Part shown: piece after piece, positions 11,221 to 23,279 of the stretch
Position numbering within the stretch: position 1 is the stretch's first letter
Layout: each line of letters begins with the position of its first letter
Source of the DNA: Castanea sativa
Lineage: Eukaryota > Streptophyta > Magnoliopsida > Fagales > Fagaceae
DNA: 64,000 nt
Assembly: GCF_040712315.1 (NCBI RefSeq)
Contig: NC_134016.1
Location: forward strand, 19,870,390 to 19,934,389
Direction: 5' to 3'
Program-made: the position numbers and the translations under genes
The notes under the pieces: generated by a model
Seen by the model: the letters and a program-made list of their open reading frames with translations, nothing else
Databases searched by the model: none
What the model was told of the DNA's origin: nothing

Positions 11221-12339
11221 ATGAACAACTTCCATGAATTGTTCAATACTTTGGTGGCAAGCCAAGCCAAACTTCGTGAAGAGTTCAACACTTCTAAAGA
11301 TACTACCACTTTCCAAAATGATGAAGTTCAAGGCCCACAATTGACTGAAAGTGAGAAAAACTTGAAGGAGCGTTTGGATCAAATGGAACAACTATTTCAA
11401 AAGTTTCGGTGGAAGGAAGATTCCATGAACTTCCATTCTCTTTCCCTCTTCCTACAAGTAAGAGCTCCACCCAAATTCAAGATGCCAAGCTTGGACAAGT
11501 TTGATAGAACAGGCTGCCCCAAAGCCCATTTGAAGATGTACACAAGGGCCCTCTAACCCTTGGGAGCTACTGAAGAACTTTTGGCCCAAATGTTCCAAAA
11601 CACACTTACTGGGGCTGCTCTTCGTTGGTTTTTGAATCTTGAAGACTCTTGAATCCTTACTTGGGAGGACATTGCCAATGAGTTCTACAAGCAATACAAA
11701 TACAATATAGAAGTAGACATTACTAGGCGTGATTTGGAGACCACCAAACAACAGCCCAAGGAATCTTTCTCAACCTTTATCACAAGATGGAGGTCACAGG
11801 TAGCCCAAATGACAAATAGGCCCAATGAAGAAGAGCAAATCCAAATGGTTATGAAGAATTTGTTGCCCATATACCATAAGCATCTCTTTGCACAATACTT
11901 TCCCAACTTCAAAGCCTTGATCGTAGCTGGTACTCAAGTGGAAGATGTTATCAATAATGGCATATTAAAGAATGAGGAAAGCTACACTTCCAAGAAAGCA
12001 GTGACCCACACCACAAATGGGGAAGCGGTTAATGTTGTGAATTTCCAAGCATCTTCAACTATCAATCCTAAGCCTTGAAGGAAGTTTGATGAATTAAACA
12101 TGACCTTGAGTGAGGCCTTGGAGAAGCTACAAGCTAAGGGGTTGTTGAAACCATTGGATCCTAAGCCCATACCACATCCTATGCCTAGAAGCTATAATCC
12201 CAATGCTCACTGCAAATATCATCAAGGGGTAGGCCACATGACAGATAAGTTTTTTCACCTAAGGCATGACATTCAAGATCTTATCGACCGACAAGTCGTT
12301 ATCCCACCTTCATTAGTGGATCCACATGAATATGTCTAA
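11221..12339 (+). pseudogene. gag of element B, one frame with three stops
   Basis: The capsid-type polyprotein of a Tat/Ogre-like gypsy element. A single frame runs through 11221-12339 and also stays open upstream of 11221, so the true start may lie earlier. Recognisable parts are a coiled-coil lead (ESEKNLKERLDQMEQLFQKF), the gag core from APPKFKMPSLDKFD through GAALRWF and WEDIANEFYKQY, and a C-terminal CKYHQGVGHMTDKFFHLRH, where the family usually has a zinc-knuckle Cys but a Phe is seen. The stops are TAA at 11554, TGA at 11650 and TGA at 12076. Each fits a single C-to-T change from CAA or CGA, and no frameshift is needed. Confidence 0.85.
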
Positions 12340-15300
12340 ATTCAACTCCATAAGTCTTTGATAGTCATAGTTTTGTTTTTAATGTGGTTGCTTATTTAGA
12401 GTTTGTTTGTTGTTTTCCTAATTAATAAAGTCCATGCTATGCTTGTTGCATTTTGTTATTGAATGAATATACCCAAAAAAAAAAATTTCCAAATCTTTCC
12501 AATAAAAAGAAAGAAAATTTCAAATGTCTTCAGATTAGGGGCATTGGGCCCTTAAGTCATTTTCAAAAAAATAAAATAAAATTTGATCTAGGGGAATTGA
12601 ACTTCCTAGTGACTTTTTCAAAAAGACCCAATTTTTTCTCTTTCAAGATTTAAAAAAAAATGAAGAAGAAGTCTCCTTTTCAAAATGGTGCATGAGGATC
12701 CTTTGGACAAAACATTTTCTAAATCTTAATGTTTAAAGGCTTGAGCATTTAACTTGTACTAAGGAATGATTAATTTCATTTGATCCAAGTAAAGACTTTT
12801 GCTACTTGGCTTAGAATATAAAAAGAAATGGCCTTAAAAGGCAATCAAAAAGAATCCATCCATCAGAAAATCCCAAGAATCCATGCACTCGATCCAATTT
12901 TCAAAGATCTTTTGTTTCACAACATTAGAGCATTCATACTTTTTCTTTTAAGATGAATTTATTAAAAGAGCTTAAACTGTGCCTACAAGCAAGCATTAGT
13001 AGGGATAGGAGGCCATCTTTGGTTAAACAAGATTATTCCATATTACCTAGAATGTTCATTATCCATTGCTAGCCCCTTTGAGCCTTCGAACATTTAGCCT
13101 TTTCTTTGCATGAACCCACTAAAATCTAAACCTGGGGTGGGAAAAATCAAGATATGCATACTTAAATCTCATGTTGAGGAGGAGTTGACCTTGTAAATTT
13201 GAAACTAATTGATAAAGCTCTCCTAGAAGACAAGTAGGGAATTCAGTAAACTAAAGATAAGAGATCATCAAAGAAAAATGAGCTTTCACTCAATCAAGGA
13301 AAGAGAAATGAAATTCTATCAATGTGAGAGAAAACAAAATGTGCGTCAAGTTTGAAGAACCTAAAATTCATCATGCCAAGAAGAGTAGAAGGTTCATCCA
13401 AAAGAAAAAGTTCATTCAATCAATAGATCAAAGACAGCAAAAAAAAAAAAAAAAAAAAAAAAAGAAGAAGAAAAAGCCCACTAGGCTGAAAACCCAAAAG
13501 GGCGGTCTAGGCAAAAGTTAGGGCCAAAGAAAAGAAGAAGAAGAAGAAGAAAAGAAAAATTGGAAAATCCTACCAAGTTGGAAACTTGAGGATGCAACCT
13601 AAAAAGAGAAGAATTTTACAAGATGAAAGTCTAGAGGTATGATTCAAGATGAATGAACATAAAAACAAATGTTGATACAAGTGACCAATGAAGTATAGTG
13701 AGAAGATGGCAACGAAGAAATGAGAAAATTCCTCCAATACTTGATTTTTGAGTAATGCATACTTGGGGGAAACATCATAGGGAATTTTGAGCCTTTTATA
13801 TCTTTCATTTCATAACTTCAACCCGGCCTACATTACAACCCATGAGTAAAGACCTCCTTGAAGTCTTGCTAATTGTAGGCGCATCTTAAACTCTAATAAT
13901 ATTTTTTCTGTAATTAAAAAGAAAAAATGCTTAAAATTGTCAAACCCCACAGGATGATATGTCCGAGGAAAAAATTTCTCAAATCCTCAAAATGACTCAA
14001 AAGAACTTCCAAACTTGGAGCACTCTCCTTGTTTGCACCCAACAATGTGATTCATAAATATTATAACATTTCATTTCTTGATTGCCTTTGGAGACTTAAT
14101 CTGACGATGTTCAAAAGGATGAAGCAAATTTGATTACATGAGTTCAATGATCTTGATCCTTCCTAATCAAAGAGATTTGTTTGATTCTTAAACACTTTAA
14201 TTTGCCAAAATGGTTGTTCAAAGGATCACCTCTTGTTCATAAATAAATAAAAAAGAGAAGAAGAAAGAAGGAGAAATCTCATTTCCACACAAAAAAAAAA
14301 AAAATCAATCTTTTTCAAAATCCAGTTCTCTTGAACTATGTCTTAACCTGATCCTCTACAAGAGAGGTACGTAGGCAGCCTTTCAAAGGCTCGATCCCAA
14401 TCACCCAAAAATCTTGGGGAAGAAATTCAAATCAATGTGACAAAATTGTTTGGGTGCATGTTAGGCTAAGCTCATTTGTTTTGCATCAAGCATGCTCAAA
14501 CTTGGGGCATTGGTCTATTTATATTGTGTGCAGATATGTCCTTTTTGCATGAAATCATGTTTTCATTTGAGGCATCAATCCATTTTTTTTGCAAGCATGT
14601 TCACACTAGGGGCATTGGCCGAAAATATTTTCACGATAATTGGTTTCTAACAAGCTAGAGAAAGAAAGCCTTTTTGTAGGAACCAAGGATGGCGAACCAT
14701 GATCTTCTTTCATGTTTCCCAATGGTCACAACATCAAATGAATTCAGCTTCAATCTAAGCATGGAATATGCCTCAAACTAGGGGCATTGGGTAAGTACTT
14801 CCAATTCATTTCAATGAATAAATCAATAGCTAATTGGAATTATCTTTTTGCAGGAATTAAGTAAGGACTTATCCAGCAATCCGCATCAACTTCCAGCCAA
14901 AGTTATTCTCATTCAAAGGATAGGTTTTTCAAAAAAAAAAAAATCATGAACAAATCTTCATCACTTTTACGCCATCTTCATCTTCATCTTCTTCACTTTT
15001 TGATAATGAATTTCAAAAAAAAAAAGACAAAATTCTCAACCAAAAAAAAAAAAAGAATTCAATTATTTCTAAATCTTTCAAAAAAAAAAAAGAATTCAAT
15101 TATTTCTAAATCTTTCAAAAAAAAAAAAGAACAAAAAAAAAAAGGAATTTTCAAAAAAAAAAAAAGCCATGGGACTAGGGGCATTGGGCTCGTACTTCTT
15201 AGGTTGCTTTTAAAATAAAATAAAAAATTCATCAATCAAGATTTTCAATTCCTTCAAAAAAATTCAAAAGTCCCAAAAAAAAATCTACATTAAATTCTTC

Positions 15301-15540
15301 TTCAGGAATAGAAAGCTATGATCCTCTTCCATGTTCTTCAGTGGTGCAACATCAAGTCAACTGTCCGCCCTCAACATTCATCCAAGCATGAAATATGCCC
15401 CAAACTAGGGGCATTGACTTAGTGCTTCCAACACAACTGATTGAAACTTGCTTTTTTGCAAGAATCAAAGTGAAGGATCCTTTATCTTATTCAACACAAG
15501 TTATCTCAGATACACACCCTCATATAGCCAGATAATAGCA
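12340..15540. other. Noncoding spacer of element B with repeated polypurine-tract-like motif
   Basis: AT-rich, with many poly-A runs (for example 13440-13463 and 15007-15170) and no coding sequence I can support. Six copies of a motif like aggggcattgg (12537, 14503, 14608, 14780, 15177, 15407) match the polypurine tract next to the 3' LTR (17529-17537). A segment cctgatcctct...gaggtacgtaggcag at 14346-14380 is repeated at 17355-17388, so the 3'-terminal module seems to have been duplicated. Confidence 0.7.
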
Positions 15541-15544
15541 TGAC

Positions 15545-16690
15545 CTATACCATGTAGGATCGACAATAGCTCTCCTACCTTCAAGGGATCGACCTTAGTT
15601 CTCCCGAAACCCATAGGATCGACCGTAGTTCTCCTATACACTGTAGAATCAACAGTAGCTCTCCTACCTTTAAAGGATCGACCTTAGTTCTCCCGAAACC
15701 CATAGGATCGACCTTAGTTCTCCTATACAATATAGGATCGACACTAGCTCTCCTACTTTCAAGGGATCGACCTTAGTTCTCCCAAAACCCATAGGATCGA
15801 CCTTAGTTCTCCTATGCACTGTAGGATCGACAATAGCTCTCTTACATTTAAGGGATCGACCTTAGTTCTCCCAAAACCCATAGGATCGACCTTAGTTCTC
15901 CTATGCACTATAGGGTCGACAGTAGCTCTCCTACGTTCAAGGGATCGACCTTAGTTCTCCCAAAACCCATAGGATCGACCTTAGTTCTCCTATGCACTGT
16001 AGGATCGACAGTAGCTCTCCTACGTTCAAGGGATCGACCTTAGTTCTCCCAAAATCCATAGGATCGACCTTAGTTCTCCTATGCACTGTAGGATCGATAG
16101 TAGCTCTCCTACATTTAAGGGATCGACCTTAGTTCTCCCAAAACCTATAGGATCAACCTTAGTTCTCCTATGCACTGTAGGATCGACAGTAGCTCTCCTA
16201 CATTCAAGGGATTGACCTTAGTTCTCTCAAAACCCATAGAATCGACAGTAGCTCTCCTACATTTAAAGGATCGACCTTAGTTCTCCCAAAACCCATAGGA
16301 TCGACCTTAGTTCTCCTATGCATTGTAGGATCGACAGTAGCTCTCCTACATTCAAGGGATCGACCTTAGTTCTCCCAAAACCCATAGGATCGATCTTAAC
16401 TCTCCTATACACTGTAGGATCGACAATAGCTCTCCTACATTCAAGGGATCGACCTTAGTTCTCCTGAAACCCATAGGATCAACTTTAGCTCTCCTATACA
16501 CTGTAGGATCAACAGTAGCTTTCCTACCTCTAAGGGATCGACTTTAGTTCTCCCAAAACCTGTAGGATCCACAGTAGCTCTCCTACATTCAAGGGATCGA
16601 CCTTAGTTCTCCCGAAACCCATAGGATTGACCTGAGTTCTCCTACACAATGTGGGATCGACAATAGCTCTTCTACCTTTAAGGGATTGAC
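15545..16690. repeat. 89-bp tandem array with three-part unit
   Basis: The phase marker (cactgtaggatcgaca and variants) falls at 15639, 15728, 15817, 15906, 15995, 16084 and 16173, exactly 89 bp apart, then 16321, 16410, 16499 and 16647. The two 148-bp steps equal 89 plus 59, meaning extra partial units. Each 89-bp unit is three related subunits of about 31, 30 and 28 bp that share ggatcgac-ttagttctcc. Confidence 0.93.
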
Positions 16691-16704
16691 CATAGTTCTC
16701 CCGA

Positions 16705-17245
16705 AACCCAAAATTCAATTTCAATGGACCTCTGGGAATCACGTCCAAATTCAATCCATCGGACCACTGGGAAGTATGTCCAATATTCAATTCCATCGGA
16801 CCTCTGGGAAGCACGTCCAAATTCAATCCATTGGACCTTTGGGAAGCACGTCCAAAATTCAATTCCATTCAATCCATCGGACCTCTAGGAAGCACGTCCA
16901 AAATTCAATTTCATCGGACCTCTGGGAAGCACGTCCAAACTTCAATCCGTCGGACCTTTGGGAAGCACGTCCAAAATTCAATTCCATCGGACCTCTAGGA
17001 AGCACGTCCAAATTCAATTCCATCGAACCTCTGGGAAGCACTTCCAAACTTCAATCCATCGGACCTCTGGGAAGCATGTCCAAAATTTCAATTCCATCGG
17101 ACCTCTGGAAAGCACGTCCAAACTTCAATCCATCGAACCACTGGGAAGCATGTCTAAAATTCAATTCTATCGGACCTCTAGGAAGCACGTCCAAAACCTC
17201 AATTCCATCGGACCTCTGGGAAGCATGTCCAAAATTCAAGGTCAC
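16705..17245. repeat. 36/37-bp tandem array
   Basis: About 15 units of the type ccatcggacctctgggaagc-acgtccaaa. The marker ggacc (or gaacc) occurs at 16726, 16761, 16798, 16833, 16879, 16916, 16952, 16989, 17025, 17061, 17099, 17135, 17172 and 17210. Steps alternate around 35-36 and 37-38 bp, which suggests a two-unit repeat of about 73 bp. The array gives rise to repetitive false ORFs on both strands. Confidence 0.92.
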
Positions 17246-17538
17246 GACTGAAATCCTCATTTTGTCATGACCATTAGTAAGCATCTCTTGTACTCATTTT
17301 TTTTTCAAGAAAAAAAAAAACAAAAAAAAGGCTGCATGTATGAACTACATTAGGACCTGATCCTCTCACCAAGAGGTATGTAGGCAATCTCCCAGGAGAT
17401 TCAGTCCACATTTTGATCTCCTACATGCCGGTCCGCATTCTTATCTGCATTCACCACAGTTAAATATTGATTGCAAAGTTAGGTGTCTTTTTCATACATT
17501 TACATTCGCTCTTCAAGCTCTGTCAATGAGGGGCATTC

Positions 17539-19469
17539 TGTTGACACTTTATTTTGCAATCCGTATTTAACCTCACCTGGAGGGTAAAAGGGTAATTTTG
17601 CCTTGGAAATATACATCTTGATTATAATCATTAGATCCTTAATCTCATTTCACCAAAATGAGTTTGATGTTGTAACAATTAAATCGACTAGTCATAAGCC
17701 CTAATCAGACCACCAGATTGAAAGTTATCATCAAATCAAGTTTTAATGACTAAGATGCACTATCACAAATTGAGTTCGACCATATGTGATTATGAACAAT
17801 TGATTTCAATTGGTTATATGTATAATCAATTTGAGATCAATGATGTGTCACAATTTGATTGGTTAGGACTACATTTTATGGTAGGGTTGCACACACCTAA
17901 TTAACTAGATAATTAAACATTAATTATTCAATGAGTAATTTGTGCAATTATCTTTTAATTAGAGTAAATTTGGAATCAATTAAGTCTGAAATGAGAGTGA
18001 TTGGAGCCATTTAATGTTAATTGGAAGCTAAGTTGGGACCTATTAAAGTTAATTGTGCTGAAACCATTTTTTAACAAATGACCTCTGCTCACCATTTCAT
18101 TGATATCTCTCAGAATATTTTGAATCTGTGAACGAGGTTAATTTTCCCAGAAACTAGACATCTAGGCCTTCAATTTGAGCACAAGAACGAGATAACTCTG
18201 ATTAGAATTGAGTCAGATATGACTTTTTGAAGTTGGCTCTACAGGCTGTTACAGCAGCTACGGGGAAAACCAAATTTTGGCTTGCTCCTCATTCCCACCA
18301 ATTTCTACATTTAATGCTCCAAATTTCCCCCAAGGCTAAAATGAGGTCTAAGTTCATGATTCTTTGTCAACCCTCATTAATGGCCTTCCATTCATATTTC
18401 CTCCACCACTACTATATAAACCCCCCCTCCTTCATTCCAAGAAACACAAAAAACCCTCTCTCTTCCCCTCTCTTGAGTTCTAGGAAGTTGAGTAGTCTTG
18501 TCATACCTTGGTCTTCTTGAGACTCAAGGTATTGAGTGAGTCTGACTTTTCCTCTCCTAACTCTTCTTTTCCTCCACCCTTAGGACCTCCCTCAAGAGTC
18601 TCCTCATCCATTATATGGATATTGCATGAAGGTATAATCCATTTCCCTAACTTGTTTTTTGTATTGCCATGATGAGAATTTAGGATTAAAGCATGATAGT
18701 AATTATTTAAATTCTCTTGAATATGTTTAAATTTTCTTAAATGTTTTTATGCATTCTTCATATGTTCTTGGTTGTTCATCACATGTTCATGCATAAACAC
18801 TAGTTTTGATCTTAAATACACATCAAAAATATGAAAAACATGTTTGTTTCATAATTCTTTTAAATTCTTGAATCTAGGATATCACCATCCACGCACATTC
18901 ACTAGACTTTATTTTTCAATCCAAACGAAATGCTTAATAAATTGAATTAGAGTTTATCACATGCACACATTTTAAATTCAACATGCAAATTGATTGATAA
19001 CATATTGGATGATGTGATATGAATGTTGGCCACCATAGTCTAGAAGACCGGTTTCACCGAGCAAGGTGGGTGCCTAACACCTTCCCACCTTGTAACATAG
19101 CCCCCGAACTTAGATCAAGGGTTAGTAGATCAAATGTTTATACATGTAATTTTCAATTTTTAGATTGTAACTAGGAAACAAAGCCATGTACTTTATCTTA
19201 GATTGTATCTAGAACCAAAGCCATATAATTTTCCTATGATCAATGTAAATTCAATTGAAAATTAATAAAATGAGGAATTTTTGAATTTTGGTTTTCTTAT
19301 TTTTCCAAAAATTAAATAAGTGGCGACTTCATTGTAAAACTCTTAATCTAAAGGGGAAAATATAATTAGTCGAATCTCCATTTTGAGAGGCAATAACACG
19401 ACTCCACCCATTCACGTGGGTTTGGCCCGACACTCTATAAAAAACGGGCCAGGGGCGCGGTCTCTCGCA
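17539..19469 (+). repeat. 3' LTR of element B
   Basis: Same length as 8521-10451 and alignable throughout. Directly upstream is the polypurine tract tcaatgaggggcattc (17523-17538). It ends ggtctctcgca. Confidence 0.9.
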
Positions 19470-20400
19470 CGTCCATGTTGTTTTTTATGGTTTTTAAGTG
19501 TGGTCTATCCACTTATAAGACATTTGATCTCGTCTTAACTATATGAACGAATTTCCTTTGTTTACATCGTCCATGTTGTTCTTTATGGTTTTTAAGTGTG
19601 GTCCATCCACTCATGAAGGCATTTAGCTCGTTCATGTTAGAATAATTTTTTTTGTTCAACAGTTTTACCATTCTTTAAACTTTACAAGTATTACTCGTCT
19701 ATGAATGGTATTTCTTTTGCTAGCTTTATTCGTCCATAGATTTGACTTATAGCTTGCATTACCCTCGTCCATAGCTAGACGGTCCTTTACTCGTCTTTGG
19801 GCAAGACATTGCTAGCATTTACTCATCCAAAGATTGGACTGTTTGGCTGGTCAAATTCATCCATGGATTTTGAATATTTTTATGTGCACATTTTTCCTCG
19901 TCTATTGGTTAGACGAATATACCTTAGGTTTTACCTCATCCATTGATTAGACGAATATACCTTAGGTTTATTTTTCTTTGCTTTATCCTTATTTTAAGGA
20001 AAGCTTATATACGTTACATCCTTGCGTCTAAAGATTTTACTCGTCTTGGGCTTTTAGCCTTCTTGTGGATTAGTTTGAATGAAAACAACATGAAAATTAG
20101 GAATTCATACAACATTATATACATTGGGAATCCAAACTGTATATACACAACATAAACATTGTCCACAAGCATGGCACATGCTTAGAAGCTAGTGTCTTTA
20201 GGGAATTAAAAATACTTATGTACAAACAGACCAAGTCCACGACTTCGTTCATCACAAATTCGTCCATAGACAGCGCAAAATTTGGAAACTAATGCACTTT
20301 TTATGAAATTAAAATATTAAAAACATGTTGTACTAGCAATAAATATGAGGGAAGTAACACATAGCTCCAACTTCATCCATGATAATGCTCGTCCAGGTTG
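19470..20400. other. Element A spacer: end of the 97-bp array and gene-free sequence
   Basis: Two more array units (markers 19500 and 19598) are followed by about 750 bp in which short tcgtcca/tagacga words recur without a fixed period. No coding sequence is recognised before the integrase end at 20409. Confidence 0.65.
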
Positions 20401-20408
20401 ATACTTCA

Positions 20409-22139
20409 CTAATAGTATCTTCTTAGATGTTCAACATTCCAGGGGTGCTCTAGCTTCCGTCCATCCAGGGCTTCCAAGTTGTATGATCTTTGTTTTTTGC
20501 AATTGATAACCCTGTAGGGTCCTTCCCAATTAGGCCCCAATTTTCCATGAGCCGGGTTTCTAGTTGCCAAAGAGAACCTTTTTAGGACGAGGCCCCCAAT
20601 GTGGAAACGCCTAGGTTTCACCATTGCATCATATTGTCTAACCATAAGATTTTTATATCTTACTGTCCTCTGCTTTGCATCCATCCTTACCTCATCTATT
20701 AGATCGAGGTTAAGACGAAGTTGCTCTTCATTCTCCTTGTCTGCCCCTTTCGTCCTAGGTGGTTGCCCAGAGAGTTGGACGTTCTGCACCACCTTCAGGT
20801 ATGTTTTTCTTGACTTGGAAGATTGCCCTGGTGAAGTTTTTCTTACAATAACTCTTATTTCTCCAAGTAGGGGCCGTGATGGCTTTTCAACCTTTCCTTT
20901 CAACTTCTCGTCTTTATGATCTCGTCCAAGAAAATTCCTCAACTTTCCCTACTTGATAAGATTCTCTATCTGCTAAAATTCTTTAAGTTCATAGCACTCA
21001 TCCTTGTCATGCCCGTGGTCCCTGTGGAAATGGCAATACTTATTCTTATTGCGCTTATTAGGATCTCCCTTCATCTTCTCTAGCCACTTCAAGGATGGGT
21101 CATCCTTGATTTGTATAAGCACTTCATTAAGTGAAACATTCAAGGGCATGTAATGTTGACTCCTTCTTGAAGACGAACTTGTCTTCCTGTTGTTTTTCTT
21201 CTCTCCTGTCCAGGCCTTCTTTGGGCAAGGGCGTTAGTCAGGATGGCGTGGGAGATCAGCTTCCATTCGCTCTGCTCTTTTCCTTTTCTTGGTAATGATC
21301 TCATCCTCTACATTCATGAAACTTTGGGCTAAATGGATGAGTTTAGCCATGGTTTATGATTCTTGATCATAAAGCTTATGGATGAATAAATTCGAACTAA
21401 CTCCATTGTGGATGGGTGCCAATAGCAACTTGTCATCCATCTCGTCTACCGTTAGAAATTCCCTGTTAAAGCGAGTAATGAAGGACCATAAGCTATCATT
21501 TTCTCCTTGTTCTATAGTCAACAAGCTAGATGAGGAGCATTTATGCCTTTGTCCTCCAATAAAGTTGTTGACGAACAACTTACTCAACTCCTCAAAAAAA
21601 CCAACAATATTCAGAGGTATTTTATTGAACCACACTCATGTTGGCCCCATAAGGGTGGTTGGAAAGGCCCTACACATTATCTCATCTAGAACTCCTTGAA
21701 GGTGCATTGTGGTCTTGAAAGTTACTATGTGATCACACGGGTCGCACGTTCCATCATATGAGTCCAAGAAAGGCATCTTGAACCTAGAAGGCAGGGGATG
21801 ACTATTAATGGAAGCTATGAAAGGGAAATTAGTTCGATGAACTAAATCATCTACATGACTCATCCTTCTCATGTTCTCCCTCATCTCGTCCATGGCTTTC
21901 CCCATTCGATCCATCTCCTTCTCTAAGCGTGGTAACCCACGTGAAACGGTTCCCCTTGAGTGATTCTCGCTCTTAGTTTTGTCTCCTCTATCTTCTTGAT
22001 TCTGGGATTGTCCTTCCACACATCCTTCAAGACGTTGCCTCCTTAGATTAATCTCCCTAGTCAACTCTTGGTTCTGACGGGCTAACTCGACCATGGCGAC
22101 TACCATGGACTGCATTTGTTGGATGGAAGGCGGTTGCAT
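20409..22139 (-). pseudogene. gag joined in frame to the integrase C-terminus (element A)
   Basis: One minus-strand reading frame runs from 22139 to 20409, broken by a few stops. The order is: N-terminal coiled region (MVVAMVELARQNQELTREIN), gag core (FKMPFLDSYDGTCDPCDHI, CRAFPTTLMGP, FIGGQRHKCSSSSLL), zinc knuckle CHFHRDHGHDKDEC, then a protease leader (GEIRVIVRKTSPG...VQLSGQ). At about 20735-20750 it passes directly into the integrase C-terminus (ENEEQLRLNLDLIDEV ... KLGPNWEGPYRV ... HPWNVEHLRRYY). Protease, RT, RNase H and the integrase core are deleted. The final 177 codons (20942-20409), which cross the joint, are open. Stops such as TGA in GPT*VWF and TAA before TMAKLIH fit C-to-T changes. 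Confidence 0.8.
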
Positions 22140-22281
22140 GACAGGTGCTGACTAGCAATCACAGTTGGGATGACTAGAAGCATTCCCACTTTACTGGTGG
22201 CCTAGACTAGTAGCCATTGATCTTGTCCAAACCATGCAACCTTTTGTCAAAGAAAGATGATTTGCAAAACGCAAATTTAAT

Positions 22282-22301
22282 CTTCCCCATAGACGATGCC
22301 A
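22282..22301 (-). other. Primer-binding site of element A
   Basis: Two bases inside the 5' LTR, the minus strand reads TGGCATCGTCTATGGGGAAG. It resembles the F site (TGGCACCGTTTGTGGGAAAC) and has the same spacing. This fixes the element's orientation. Confidence 0.7.
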
Positions 22302-22303
22302 AT

Positions 22304-23279
22304 TGATGATGCACAGAAATCAGTAGGCTGAATGCTCCGGGCTTCAATAGGCTAGTGATTGCTTGGAAGGCCTGAAAAGAAAGAAACACAAGATCAAAGG
22401 TGACCAGGGTGAACCGGCCAAGAACCCTCTGATGCTTAAGTTAGTTTTTTCTCTTAAATACTAGAGTACCGACTTTTTAGGAGCAGTAAAAACTTACCTT
22501 TATTTGATGTGGATGAGTCCTTATATAGTGAATTCTTGGAACGGTTACTTGTCTAGTAACTTCCCCAATATTTGTGGAAGTTAGAAGTTTCAGACTTAAC
22601 TTTCATAACTGCTATGAAAGTTAGAATGTTCAATCTTATCCTTTACAACTGCCATTGGAAGGTGAGTGCTTAATAGCGTTGAACAAGGATTCGGTAACAT
22701 GTGGTCTAAATTACAAGTTCCCAAGTGTTGGGGGGTTGCCCAGGCGCTTTGCCGTATGGACAACCTTCATGTCCATGGACGACCATCTTAATATAGATGG
22801 CCTTCTTATGTTAGGATGACCTTTCTGCTTTGGACGACTCTCAAGGATGACCCTTCTGGTCTTGGATAACCTCTCTAGTCTTGGATGTCCCTTCCGGTCT
22901 TAGACGACCCTTCTGGTCTTGGACGACCCTTCCGGTCTTAGACGACCCTTATCAGTCCTGGACGACCTTTCGGGTCTTGGACAACCCTTCTTGGTCTTGG
23001 ACGACCTTTCTAGTTTTGAACAACCCTTCAGGTCTTGGACGACCCTTGCGGTCTTGGACGACCTTCCTGGTCTCAGACGACCTTTCTGGTCTCAGAAGAC
23101 CCTTGCGGTCTTAGATGACCTTTCTGGTTTTGGACAACCCTTCTGGTCTTGGAAAACCCTTCCGGTCTTGGACGACCCTTATCGGTCCTAAACAACCTTT
23201 CAGGTCCTGGACGACCCTTCTTTGTCTTGGACGACTCTATGGACGAACTGGAGATAGTCCGATTTTTAGTTCACCATCA
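22304..23279 (-). repeat. 5' LTR of element A with 19-bp minisatellite
   Basis: 976 bp. The minisatellite (ggtcttggacgacccttct-like, markers at 22896, 22915, 22934 and so on) fills about 22770-23240. A TATA-like ctatataagg sits on the minus strand near 22520. The family A solo LTR at 40423-41379 has the same layout. Confidence 0.9.

Larger units (their letters stand above)
8521..19469 (+). mobile_element. Element B: gag-only (TR-GAG/LARD-type) Tat/Ogre-like retrotransposon
   Basis: Two LTRs of identical length (1931 bp; 8521-10451 and 17539-19469), ends TGTTGACA...CTCTC(A/G)CA, TSD CATCC (8516-8520) and CGTCC (19470-19474), which differ by one transition. The internal 7.1 kb holds a primer-binding site, gag and noncoding sequence with two tandem arrays. 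I find no protease, reverse transcriptase or integrase. It therefore depends on an autonomous relative. Comparing the first 175 or so LTR bases by eye gives about 14 mismatches, mostly transitions, so the insertion is not recent. Confidence 0.87.
5181..23279 (-). mobile_element. Element A: pol-deleted Ty3/gypsy (Tat-like) retrotransposon hosting element B
   Basis: Complete ends with TGATG...CATCA LTRs and the TSD GTTTA (5176-5180 and 23280-23284). The order on the minus strand is: 5' LTR 23279-22304, primer-binding site, gag, a truncated gag-integrase frame, an approximately 97-bp tandem array (split by element B), a gene on the opposite strand with its own promoter, a polypurine tract (AAAGGGGGCAAC, 5966-5955), and 3' LTR 5954-5181. 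Protease, reverse transcriptase, RNase H and the integrase core are absent, so it could only move using proteins from another element. Excluding B it is about 7.1 kb. Confidence 0.88.

Noticed and set aside
15545..17245. Regularly spaced repeats that could suggest a CRISPR array
   Set aside because: The whole unit is repeated with no unique spacers, and it sits inside a plant retrotransposon.
16686..17270. Open frame of 194 codons on the plus strand with overlapping minus-strand frames
   Set aside because: It is a translation of the 36/37-bp tandem array; unit sequence, not protein constraint, keeps it open.
20599..20919. 106-codon plus-strand frame
   Set aside because: Shadow of the minus-strand gag-integrase frame of element A.
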